Origin: Novipirellula artificiosorum
GTDB lineage: Bacteria > Planctomycetota > Planctomycetia > Pirellulales > Pirellulaceae
Length of the DNA stretch: 64,000 nt
Direction: 5' to 3'
Assembly: GCF_007860135.1 (NCBI RefSeq)
Contig: NZ_SJPV01000002.1
Coordinates: 271,055-335,054 of the forward strand
The notes under the pieces were generated by a model. It saw only the letters and a program-made list of their open reading frames with translations. It was not told the origin of the DNA and made no database searches. This document shows positions 35,668-45,056 of this stretch, piece after piece; positions within the stretch are counted from its first letter, which is position 1; each line of letters starts with the position of its first letter. Made by a program: the position numbers and the translations under genes.

Positions 35668-36786
35668 CTATCGAGTCGCCAGACTCGGTTCAATCTGCCA
35701 AAGGTACATGAATGTCGGCAGCTTGCTACGATCGAGTCCAGGAATATTCAGCGGTAACAAGGTTCCCAATTGAGACGTGTTAGGGGTCACGTCCATGATC
35801 GTGTAGGCGCGATCGTTGTCGCGGCGCAGCATCACAACGGCAGCATCGGGACCGAGCCCCGCGATTTGTCTTGCCGTATCCATTGCGTCATCCAGATAGC
35901 CCGCTTGGTCGACTAGCGAGGTATTGGCCGCGGCTTGGCCGGTGACCACACGACCGTCGAACCAATCCTGCAATTCAAGCCCATCACCGGGAGCGACGAG
36001 TTGGGGCCGCCGCTGTTTGACGTCGCGAATCAATCGCTGATGAAACTCATCGGCGATCTGTTGAAGCAGCTCGCGTTCCTCAAGCTGCATGGCACGCACC
36101 GGAGTCCCACCATCGATTTTGTCACCCGATTTGACGGGAATGGCAGCGATGTTGTATTGCCCCAGCGTGTCTTCCATGCTGTAAAGATTCAAGATGACGC
36201 CAATCCCACCGACGATTGAGGTGGGATGTGCGACCACGTGATCGGCTTGAATCGCCAACTGATAGGCACCACCGGTCCCCGTACTCATCAAACAGGCAAC
36301 CACCGGCACATTCGTTGTCGTTTTGAACCGCCGAAGTTCCTGACACATGATGTCGGTCGCGGTCACACCTCCGCCCGGCGAATCGATTCGCAGCACAACA
36401 GCGGCGACCGATCCGTCGGTTTCGAGCGTTCGCAGCTTTTCTCGAAACAGCGCCACGGGGTTTTCGCCCATCGAACCGATGCCACCCGCATTCTGATGCA
36501 ACAGTAACCCGTCCACATCAATCACCGCGATGCGCGTGGCATCCAATGCGTTTCCTTCGACCGTGACTTGAGCCAGTCGCGACGCGGTATTGTCGGTCTT
36601 GACACGCGTGGCCAGGTCACCTGTCATGTGCATGGTTCCATCGACGCGCGTGTCGCCGCTGACATTCATGTTACCGTTCATATTCATCGCGCCACCGACG
36701 TCGCCCTGCATTTTGACGCGGAACGGATTGTGCTGGCAACCGACAGCGGCAACCAACGCGATGGAGAAGGCCAAGCAGCGGAGCAT
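35668..36786 (-). CDS. S49 (SppA-like) peptidase family lipoprotein
   Basis: From the ATG at 36786 the N-terminus MLRCLAFSIALVAAVGCQ has a lipobox (LVAAVGC). A beta-type repeat region follows (MNMNGNMNVSGDTRVDGTMH), then the ClpP-fold S49 domain: IAVIDVDGLL, VVLRIDSPGGGVTATDIM, ADHVVAHPTSIVGGIGVIL and VKSGDKIDGG with the likely catalytic Lys. At the usual nucleophile position, where SppA reads ASGGY, this protein reads TGTGGAY, so the Ser is probably missing. The true activity is uncertain. It is transcribed away from the ABC permease gene. Confidence 0.85.
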   Translation of the reverse strand: MLRCLAFSIALVAAVGCQHNPFRVKMQGDVGGAMNMNGNMNVSGDTRVDGTMHMTGDLATRVKTDNTASRLAQVTVEGNALDATRIAVIDVDGLLLHQNAGGIGSMGENPVALFREKLRTLETDGSVAAVVLRIDSPGGGVTATDIMCQELRRFKTTTNVPVVACLMSTGTGGAYQLAIQADHVVAHPTSIVGGIGVILNLYSMEDTLGQYNIAAIPVKSGDKIDGGTPVRAMQLEERELLQQIADEFHQRLIRDVKQRRPQLVAPGDGLELQDWFDGRVVTGQAAANTSLVDQAGYLDDAMDTARQIAGLGPDAAVVMLRRDNDRAYTIMDVTPNTSQLGTLLPLNIPGLDRSKLPTFMYLWQIEPSLATR

Positions 36787-36941
36787 AGGGAGATGGACTA
36801 GAACGTAACAGGAAACGGAGATGACAACGGTTTTCAGAGCCATCGTCATATCGCGGCTGTCTCAATCGGCTAAACTAGCACGGTCCGATCCACCCGAACT
36901 TCTGTAAAACGATTCAAGTTCCCCTGACCCGCGGCCGACAC

Positions 36942-38087
36942 GTGCATTTCTCGTCCTTGATTTGGAAAAACCTTCGCAGACGTCCTTTCCGAACGGGGTT
37001 GACGCTCTTCGCATTGGCCAGCGCGATCGCGTCTGTGGTCGCTCTGTTAGGTATCGCCCGTACATTCCAAGATTCTTTTGCCGAGGTCTATCGAAGCCAC
37101 GGCGTGGATGTTGTCGTTTCGCGCCAAGGTGCGGCCGATCGTTTGAGCAGCTCGATTGACGAGTCACTCGCAGAACAGATCATCCATGTCGAGGGTGTCG
37201 CGCGGACCTCGGCGGTCTTGTTGGAAACGTTATCACTTGAAAACGAAGGCATCTACGGTATTCCAGCGATGGGAATGCAGCCGGATTCATGGTTGATGGA
37301 GAACTATCGGTTTTCGCAACGTTCCGATGATGGGACGCAATCGGCGTCGTCAACGAAGATCAACGGTCGCTTGTGGCTGGGCATCCATCTCGCGGATCGG
37401 CTGGGCGTCGCGGCCGGACAAACAATTGAGTTGTTCGACCAGGCTTATCGAGTGCAGGACATCTTCACCAGTCGCAGCACATGGGAGAATGGTTCAATGA
37501 TCGTCCCCTTGGATTTGCTACAGGAGCTGACGGGCCGCGAGAACCAAGTGACCTACGTCAACGTGCAGTTGGATGCCGATTTGGGCGACGCCTCCATGGA
37601 CAGGGTGCTTGCGAATATCAAAGCGGTCGATGCCAAGCTACTTCCGTTGGCCACCGAGGATTTTGTTGCCACCGACACGCGAATGCAGATCGCTTCGGCG
37701 ATGGCATGGATGACATCCATGATTGCCGTGCTGATCGGCGCGATCGGCACATTGAACACCATGATGACCAGCGTGATCGAGCGAACGGGCGAGATAGGCA
37801 TCCTTCGCGCGATCGGTTGGTCACGGAGGCGAATTGTTGCCATGATCATGGGCGAATCGTTTATGTTAGCGGTGATCGCCAGCGTTCTTGGATGCGTCGC
37901 CGCGATGCTGTTGACATGGGGGCTGAGCCGTTCACCGGCGGTACGGGGCATCATGGATGCATCGATTCATCCGATGGTGATGGTGCACGGGATCCTGATT
38001 GGTTTAGGGATTGGTTTGTTTGGAGCGTTATTGCCTGCATGGCGAGCTGCAAAACTACTACCGACTCAGGCATTTCGTGAGCACTGA
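36942..38087 (+). CDS. ABC transporter permease, FtsX/MacB type
   Basis: The 381-residue protein has one N-terminal membrane segment (about 20-42), a large extracytoplasmic domain (about 43-245), and three C-terminal segments (about 248-275, 300-325, 345-370) with the family block ERTGEIGILRAIGWSRRRIV between them and LLPAWRAAKLLPTQAFREH at the end. This is the MacB/LolC/FtsX topology used for export of lipidic or peptide cargo. The start is GTG. The matching ATPase is not adjacent but lies beyond the PKS and NRPS genes at 49203-50027. It reads into the PKS gene about 130 bases later. Confidence 0.9.
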   Translation: MHFSSLIWKNLRRRPFRTGLTLFALASAIASVVALLGIARTFQDSFAEVYRSHGVDVVVSRQGAADRLSSSIDESLAEQIIHVEGVARTSAVLLETLSLENEGIYGIPAMGMQPDSWLMENYRFSQRSDDGTQSASSTKINGRLWLGIHLADRLGVAAGQTIELFDQAYRVQDIFTSRSTWENGSMIVPLDLLQELTGRENQVTYVNVQLDADLGDASMDRVLANIKAVDAKLLPLATEDFVATDTRMQIASAMAWMTSMIAVLIGAIGTLNTMMTSVIERTGEIGILRAIGWSRRRIVAMIMGESFMLAVIASVLGCVAAMLLTWGLSRSPAVRGIMDASIHPMVMVHGILIGLGIGLFGALLPAWRAAKLLPTQAFREH

Positions 38088-38216
38088 TCCACGCTTCTTG
38101 GACGCCAGCTTGCCAATCGCAACCTAAATTTATGGGTGCATCAGCGGAACCTCTCCATCGGCAGGCGTCGTCAGCGACGGTTTGTCAGGAATCGTTCACC
38201 GCCTGATCTGTCGTCC

Positions 38217-41200
38217 ATGTTCCAAAAAACCAGTGATGCAGCCGTGGCCAACAACGCCGTTCGCCCTTCCGAATTGATTGCCATCGTTGGACTTGGCTGT
38301 CGATTCCCCGGGGGCGCCAACAGTCCCGAACAATATTGGTCCCTGCTAAGCGAGGGGCGAAACGCGATCACGGAGACGCCAACGGATCGCTGGAATCTCG
38401 ATAAATTCTATTCGCGCGGCACGACCAAGCCTGGCAAAACCAATAGCCGCTGGGGGGGTTATGTCGATGCGATCGATCATTTCGATCCTCAACTTTTCGG
38501 CATTTCCCCTCGTGAAGCCGCTGCGATGGATCCACAGCAACGGTTGTTGTTGGAAGTGGCTTGGCAAGCATTGGAGGATGCTGGAATGCCGGTTGAGGGT
38601 GTGAATGGCCACCCCGCTTCGGTCTTTATCGGCATCAGCAGTTTTGACTACTCCGTTGCATCTCTGAGCTTTGAAGATCGAACGGAACTGGGGCCGTACA
38701 GTAATACTGGAGGGTCCAGTAGCATTGCTGCAAATCGAATCAGCTATTGCTTTAATCTCCGTGGCCCCAGCGTTGCAGTTGATACCGCTTGCTCGTCATC
38801 CCTCGTCGCATTGCACATGGCATGCGAGAGTTTGCGTAGTGGGAAAGCCTCGTTCGCGTTAGCGGGTGGAGTCAATGCGTTGTTGTTGCCTGACTTTTAC
38901 GTCGCATTTAGTCAGCTTGGTGTGCTATCACCCGACGGACGTTGCAAGACCTTTGATGCGCGTGCCAATGGTTACGTCCGTAGTGAAGGCGCCGGGATCG
39001 TTGTGCTGAAACCCTATAGCGCCGCACTTCGCGATGGTGATGATATTTACTGTGTCATTCGATCCTCGGCTCTCAATCAAGACGGACACACCGATGGGAT
39101 GACGGTTCCGAGCCAGTCGGCACAGCAAGATTTGATGCGTCAAGCTTACGAGTCTGCCAATGTCGATCCTTCTCTGGTCAGTTACATCGAAGCGCACGGC
39201 ACCGGAACACCAGTGGGTGATCCGATTGAGGCTGCAGCGATCGGCAACGTGATTGGCAAGGCAAGAGATGAGAGGCAGCCGTGCTATGTCGGTAGCGTCA
39301 AGACGAACATTGGACACCTCGAAGCGGGTGCAGGGATTGCCAGCGTGATCAAAGTCGCGTTGGCAATGCGCCATCAATTGATCCCGCGACACTTGAATTT
39401 CGAGTCGCTGAATCCGGCAATCCGGCTGGAAGAAAATGGGCTACGACTGCCAATCGAAAGTACCCCATGGAAATCGATCGCAGGACGACGCATCGCGGGG
39501 ATCAATGGATTTGGGTACGGAGGTGCAAACGCTCATGTAGTGATCGAGGATGCCTCGCTGGCGGAAGTCAGCAAGGAGGATCTCGCAACGCCTCAGCGCA
39601 ACGGGTCGACAGCCCACGATTCCGTCACGCGTTTCGGCGAAATCGGCTGGCCGTTACCGGTCTCGGCCCAGTCGAAGGATCAGCTCCCCCTCGTGGCGAA
39701 CCAATGGGCCAATTGGCTAAGCCAACAGGGAAGCCCGCGAAGTGCCGCAGAGGTGATTGGATCGGCCAGTCAACAACGAAGCCATCTTCGCACCCGCCGA
39801 GTCGTTTTTGGCGATAGCCTCGAAACGATTGCGACGAAACTGCGCACCACCGACGCGGATGCATCCGAAACGAGCAGTCTGATTAGCGCGGCGGGACGTC
39901 AACATGGCATCTTGTTCGTGTGTTGTGGCCAGGGGCCTCAACACTGGCGAATGGGCAGACGGCTCTACAAAGCCGGGGGGACCTTTCAAACAACAATCGA
40001 CCGATGCAATCGAGAATTCTCGAAACTCGCGTCGTGGTCGCTGATCACAGAACTGCTTCGCGACGAATCGGAATCGCGATTGCAAGAAACCTCGATTGCT
40101 CAGCCCGCATTGTTTGCGATCCAAGTCGCACTGGCAGCTCAATGGAAGGACTACGGCGTTGGTCCATCGGCTGTCGTGGGGCACAGTGTCGGCGAGATCG
40201 CTGCCGCCTACATCTCGGGGGCCTTATCGTTTGAAGACGCCTGTGCCGTCGCCGTCCATCGGGGCCGCACCATGGATCTCGCCAGTTCGCGGGGAGCGAT
40301 GATCGCCGCAGGAATCACGGCGGATGAAGCACGTCAATTGATACGCGGACACGAGCATTCCCTGTCATTGGCGGCGATTAACGGGCCACAAAGTGTCACC
40401 ATTTCCGGCGACGCCAATGCGGTAGAGCAAGTGGCAATGCGGGTGAAATCGCTCGGCGCATTCTGCCGACAACTCGCCGTCGAGTACGCGTTCCATAGCC
40501 CCCAGATGGATCCTGTCGAACGAGAGCTCAAGCGGTCGCTCCGTGGCATCACCGCCCTCGCACCGACCCTTCCCATGATTTCGACGGTCACGGGCAATCC
40601 AATCGCCGACGCTTTGACCGATGCAGACTATTGGTGGCAAAACGTTCGCAAGGGGGTATTGTTTTGCCCGGCAATGGAGATTGCTGCGCGACAAGGATTT
40701 GAAATCGCTATTGAACTGGGCCCCCATCCGGTTCTGTCCTACGCGATCAACGAGTCCTTCACAGAAGCCGGAAAGCCGATTCATGTGATTCCCTCGATGC
40801 ATCGTGATGTCGACGATGTCGAGGCTTTCCGCGATGCCTTTGAGCGACTCTATCAGCTGAACGCTCCGATCGATTGGCAAGCCATCGCAGCAAAACCCAA
40901 GACTCGCATACGGCTGCCTCACTATCCAATGCAGCGTCAACGATTGTGGCAAGAATCGCATGAGTCCCAACGGACGAGACTCCAGCACGATTTCCATCCA
41001 CTGCTTGGCACTCGCACGTCTGCGCCCGATCCTGTTTGGCAAAGTCAGCTGTCGACCAAGATTCATCCCTACCTTGGCGACCACATCGTTCAAGGCAATT
41101 GCTTGTATCCTGCGGCGGCGATGGTCGAAGCTGCCTTGAAGGTATCCCTGTCCGACGTGCACGCGACGACACAACCTTCGATGTGTGTCCGCTTGGAAGA

Positions 41201-44200
41201 CATGCGTTTGCACCAACCCCTCGCCCTCGACAACGTTCGAACGTTTGATCTCTCGACAAGCTATCGAGCGGACCGTGAGCGCATCGAACTGCGAGTGAAG
41301 GAACAAGGCACCGACGATTGGCATCCTTTGGCAACCATCGGTGTCAGTTCCGACGATCGGCCGATTTCGAATCACTCTGACCAAGATGCGATCCAGAGCC
41401 TATGTACGGAGAGCGTATCCGAGGCGCGATGCTATGACTATTGCCAGCGTCTTGGTTTGAATTATGGCGAGGCCTTCCGAGGCTTCGTCAGCGGCTTTCG
41501 ACAAGACCGCGAAGCCTGGTGCAAAATTCGGCTTCCGGATGATTTGCATGACGATGCATCCCAATACATCCTTCATCCGGCACTGCTGGACGCATGCTTC
41601 CATTCGATGATCATTGCCGACAGCCACTTTGACCATCGCCTGGATGACCTTTACTTGCCACATCGAATCGAGCGCATCCAATGCAGTCGTGATGCGTGCG
41701 GCTTGACCGAAGTTCACGTGCATACGCGAATCCGATCCAAGGATTCGTACGAAATGGTGGCGGACCTCGAATTGATCGATGCCTCGGGTTCGACCGTCAT
41801 GTTGATAGAGGGTTTCGAGAGTCGCAACGCCGGCGGGTTGACATCGTCCGAAGCGACTACGGAATTCATGTACTGTTACCGCTGGGAAGCCGATCACCAT
41901 CCTCCCACTCAAACCGACGTCGAACAACCGAAGGCCACACCGAAACGACGATGGTTGATCTTCGCCGATCGAGGTGGTCTCTCTAACCGATTAGTGGATC
42001 ACCAACGGTCGCTGGGTCACGATGTGTTCGAGGTTCGACTGGGCGATCATTTCACGCAGGTATCCGCCACTTCGTTTCAAGTCTCCCCCAAGCAAGAGGC
42101 CGGTTGGGAGCAACTGCTCCGTGCGATCCCGGTTGAGTGGATCACCGATGTTGTCTTTGCCTGGGGTTTGGACCTACCCACCGATGCGACGACACCAGTC
42201 GCTCGCGATCTGCGGGCAACCGATCGACTTCACTCCACGCTGACGGCCGATCAAGTCGACCAGAGTACGACGATTTCATGTGAGGCCCCCTTGGCATTCG
42301 TGCAAGCGTGGCACCATCGTTTGGAGGACTCACGAGCCGAAGCAAACAAACCGGCACCTCGATTTTCGATCGTCACCGCCAAGGCGCAGTCCATCGATGA
42401 AAGAGCCGAGCGGATCCGCTATTGTCAAACACCGATGATTGGTTTGGGACGTGTGCTGATCAGCGAGTTTTCCGCCTTCCGTACGCGACTGATTGATCTT
42501 CCCGGTAGCGATTTGAACGATCAATGGGTGGCTCTCGCAGAGGAACTGGAGATTGACGACTCGGAAGACGAGGTGCTGTACCGCGAAGGGACGCGGCACG
42601 TCCGCCGGTTTGTCCCCCACAGCAGCATGCCATTGCCAACGCTGACGTTTCCGCCAACGCCGACGGTGGAGCCCGATTGCCGAACACGGAGGAGGAGTCG
42701 TTTGACGACAGGACGGACCAGCAGCATTGATGATCTGCGCTACGAGGTCTACTATCCAGGCGATCTTGCAGAGACCGAGGTTGTGATTGATATCCAAGCC
42801 TCTGGCCTAAACTTTAGCGACGTGATGAAAGCGTTGGCCCTGTACCCCGGGTTGCCGGAGGGTCCCGTGATGTTGGGAGCCGAGTGTTGCGGAAAGATTG
42901 TTCGTGTCGGTGATGCCGTTTCGGATTGGAAGGTGGGTGATCAGGTGATCGCCATCGCAAAAGGAAGTTTTGGCACGCATGCCGTTGTGGATCAATCGCT
43001 GATTGCCAGTCAGCCACGGACTTTGAACAGCCAACAAGCTGCCGCGATCCCGATCGCTTTCCTGACTGCGGATTACGCGCTGCATCAGTGCGCTCGACTG
43101 CGCGCCGGCGAGTCGGTGCTGATTCACTCCGCCAGCGGCGGCGTCGGACTTGCCGCGATCCAGCTGGCCCAACAAGCCGGACTGGTCATCCACGCCACCG
43201 CGGGCAGTGCACCGAAACGTGACTTCGTGCGTTCCTTAGGGATTGAATCGGTTTGGGATTCCCGAAGTTTGGCATTTGCAGACGACATCCGACGCCAAAC
43301 CGACGGGGAAGGTGTCGACGCCATTTTGAATTCACTACCAGGTGAAGCGATCCGAAAAGGACTTCAGCTTTTGAAGACCGGCGGTCGATTCTTGGAAATT
43401 GGCAAACGTGATATCTATGGCGATCGGGCGATCGACTTGTCACCGTTTCGAAACAACTTGGCCCTATTTGCGATCGATCTCGACCAACTGTTCACGACCG
43501 ACCCTCAACGAATGGGCGACAATTTGCGTCGGATCGCGTTACAGTTTGACCAGGGAACGCTGCAGCCATTGCCGTTGGAAACATTTGATGCCGATCACAC
43601 GCGAGACGCGTTTCGCTACATGCAACAGGCCAAGCACATCGGCAAAGTCGTCGTCAGCTACCGTAGCGCACCGAGTGAAGTCTATCCCTGTCCGATTCGT
43701 GTCAAGAGTGACCGGCGAATGGAGATTGATCCGTGTCACAAAACGCCTGCGAATGCGGCCATCCGAGAGAATGCATCCCAACCTTCGAAAGGCATCAGCG
43801 AGTTTTTTCGGCAAGACAAAACATATTGGGTCGCCGGGGGACTCGGTGGCTTTGGTCTACAGATTGCTCGCTGGATGGCCCGCCGCGGTGCCGGCAACTT
43901 GGTCCTCAGCGGGCGCAGCACATCGCCCAGCGTTCAGGCCAGCAAAACCCTTGCGGAAATCGAGTCATGGGGCACTGCCGTAACGTTGATGCCCACCGAC
44001 ATCACGAAGACGCACGACGTCGCCAAGACGCTGGGGAGGATTCGAGACGAACTGCCACCGCTATGCGGAATCTACCACACCGCCATGGTACTGGAAGATC
44101 ATTTGCTGGTTGATCTCGATCTGGATTCGTTGCAACGCGTTCTACGCCCCAAGGTGGTAGGTGGCTGGAATCTTCATGCCGCGACGTTGGATGAATCGCT

Positions 44201-45056
44201 GGTATCCGAACCGCTGGAACAGTTCGTCTTATTTTCTTCGCTATCGAGCGTCTTCGGACACGCCGGGCAAGCCAATTATGCCGCTGCGAACGCAGCGTTA
44301 GATGGACTGGCCTACCACCGCCGCTCGAAAGGCTTACCCGCGTTGGTCATCAATTGGGGGCACCTAGGCGAGGTTGGCTATTTGGCTCAACGTGAGGAAC
44401 TCGGTGCGAGATTGGAACGACAGGGGGTGCTGAGCTTTTCGGTCGAAGAGGCAACAAGCTGCCTTGAAGATCTATTGCGTTCTCAGGCGACGCAGGCGAG
44501 TGTGCTGAAAATGGACTGGACGTTATGGCGCGGATTAGGGTTGACTCAACAGGTTTCGCCACGCTTTGCTCATCTGATCCGAGAAGATGCCACCGATCCG
44601 AACCAGACCTTTGACTTGGTGCAACTGCGAGCTGCAGACCCGCCGGAACAGCTCCGCCAAATCCAGCAGCTGTTGGTGACCAAGTTGATGTCCCTTTTGG
44701 GGTTACGCTGCGATCAACTCGATCCTTCGCGGTCGTTGTTGGAATTGGGACTCGATTCGTTAATGGCGGTCGAACTCCGTAACTGGATTGAAAAACAACT
44801 GCAAATGACAGTGCCCATTTCCGAACTGATGCGAGACGCGTCGATCAACGCAATCTCCAAAAAGACGGCTGAGCGTATCCGTACGCATTCGAGCGATGCG
44901 AACCCAGACGATCCGGCCAGCGCACCAGCGGATTCACTGTTTTCCGAAAAAGCGGATCAACTACTCGCATCGATTGATCACATGGATGACGGACAGGTGG
45001 AACGATTGCTGGCAGAACTTGCTGGGGCCACGACACCTCCGGAACCCGCATCGTGA
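38217..45056 (+). CDS. Type I polyketide synthase, one fully reducing module
   Basis: Numbered from the ATG at 38217 (2279 residues; a GTG at 38136 would add 27 Arg-rich residues). KS 20-445 has Cys192 in DTACSSSL, His327 in HGTGT and TNIGH near 366. AT 564-860 has GHSVGE near 655 and YAFHS near 756. DH 926-1200 has HIVQGNCLYP near 956 and LLDACFHS near 1124. A structural region precedes ER 1504-1811 (SGLNFSDVM, SASGGVGLAAIQLAQ), KR 1870-2090 (GGLGGFG, FSSLSSVFGHAGQANYAAANA) and ACP 2148-2215 (LGLDSL, Ser2181). There is no loading module or TE. The acidic tail (LLASIDHMDDGQVERLLAEL) looks like a docking segment. It overlaps the NRPS gene by four bases. Confidence 0.95.
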   Translation: MFQKTSDAAVANNAVRPSELIAIVGLGCRFPGGANSPEQYWSLLSEGRNAITETPTDRWNLDKFYSRGTTKPGKTNSRWGGYVDAIDHFDPQLFGISPREAAAMDPQQRLLLEVAWQALEDAGMPVEGVNGHPASVFIGISSFDYSVASLSFEDRTELGPYSNTGGSSSIAANRISYCFNLRGPSVAVDTACSSSLVALHMACESLRSGKASFALAGGVNALLLPDFYVAFSQLGVLSPDGRCKTFDARANGYVRSEGAGIVVLKPYSAALRDGDDIYCVIRSSALNQDGHTDGMTVPSQSAQQDLMRQAYESANVDPSLVSYIEAHGTGTPVGDPIEAAAIGNVIGKARDERQPCYVGSVKTNIGHLEAGAGIASVIKVALAMRHQLIPRHLNFESLNPAIRLEENGLRLPIESTPWKSIAGRRIAGINGFGYGGANAHVVIEDASLAEVSKEDLATPQRNGSTAHDSVTRFGEIGWPLPVSAQSKDQLPLVANQWANWLSQQGSPRSAAEVIGSASQQRSHLRTRRVVFGDSLETIATKLRTTDADASETSSLISAAGRQHGILFVCCGQGPQHWRMGRRLYKAGGTFQTTIDRCNREFSKLASWSLITELLRDESESRLQETSIAQPALFAIQVALAAQWKDYGVGPSAVVGHSVGEIAAAYISGALSFEDACAVAVHRGRTMDLASSRGAMIAAGITADEARQLIRGHEHSLSLAAINGPQSVTISGDANAVEQVAMRVKSLGAFCRQLAVEYAFHSPQMDPVERELKRSLRGITALAPTLPMISTVTGNPIADALTDADYWWQNVRKGVLFCPAMEIAARQGFEIAIELGPHPVLSYAINESFTEAGKPIHVIPSMHRDVDDVEAFRDAFERLYQLNAPIDWQAIAAKPKTRIRLPHYPMQRQRLWQESHESQRTRLQHDFHPLLGTRTSAPDPVWQSQLSTKIHPYLGDHIVQGNCLYPAAAMVEAALKVSLSDVHATTQPSMCVRLEDMRLHQPLALDNVRTFDLSTSYRADRERIELRVKEQGTDDWHPLATIGVSSDDRPISNHSDQDAIQSLCTESVSEARCYDYCQRLGLNYGEAFRGFVSGFRQDREAWCKIRLPDDLHDDASQYILHPALLDACFHSMIIADSHFDHRLDDLYLPHRIERIQCSRDACGLTEVHVHTRIRSKDSYEMVADLELIDASGSTVMLIEGFESRNAGGLTSSEATTEFMYCYRWEADHHPPTQTDVEQPKATPKRRWLIFADRGGLSNRLVDHQRSLGHDVFEVRLGDHFTQVSATSFQVSPKQEAGWEQLLRAIPVEWITDVVFAWGLDLPTDATTPVARDLRATDRLHSTLTADQVDQSTTISCEAPLAFVQAWHHRLEDSRAEANKPAPRFSIVTAKAQSIDERAERIRYCQTPMIGLGRVLISEFSAFRTRLIDLPGSDLNDQWVALAEELEIDDSEDEVLYREGTRHVRRFVPHSSMPLPTLTFPPTPTVEPDCRTRRRSRLTTGRTSSIDDLRYEVYYPGDLAETEVVIDIQASGLNFSDVMKALALYPGLPEGPVMLGAECCGKIVRVGDAVSDWKVGDQVIAIAKGSFGTHAVVDQSLIASQPRTLNSQQAAAIPIAFLTADYALHQCARLRAGESVLIHSASGGVGLAAIQLAQQAGLVIHATAGSAPKRDFVRSLGIESVWDSRSLAFADDIRRQTDGEGVDAILNSLPGEAIRKGLQLLKTGGRFLEIGKRDIYGDRAIDLSPFRNNLALFAIDLDQLFTTDPQRMGDNLRRIALQFDQGTLQPLPLETFDADHTRDAFRYMQQAKHIGKVVVSYRSAPSEVYPCPIRVKSDRRMEIDPCHKTPANAAIRENASQPSKGISEFFRQDKTYWVAGGLGGFGLQIARWMARRGAGNLVLSGRSTSPSVQASKTLAEIESWGTAVTLMPTDITKTHDVAKTLGRIRDELPPLCGIYHTAMVLEDHLLVDLDLDSLQRVLRPKVVGGWNLHAATLDESLVSEPLEQFVLFSSLSSVFGHAGQANYAAANAALDGLAYHRRSKGLPALVINWGHLGEVGYLAQREELGARLERQGVLSFSVEEATSCLEDLLRSQATQASVLKMDWTLWRGLGLTQQVSPRFAHLIREDATDPNQTFDLVQLRAADPPEQLRQIQQLLVTKLMSLLGLRCDQLDPSRSLLELGLDSLMAVELRNWIEKQLQMTVPISELMRDASINAISKKTAERIRTHSSDANPDDPASAPADSLFSEKADQLLASIDHMDDGQVERLLAELAGATTPPEPAS

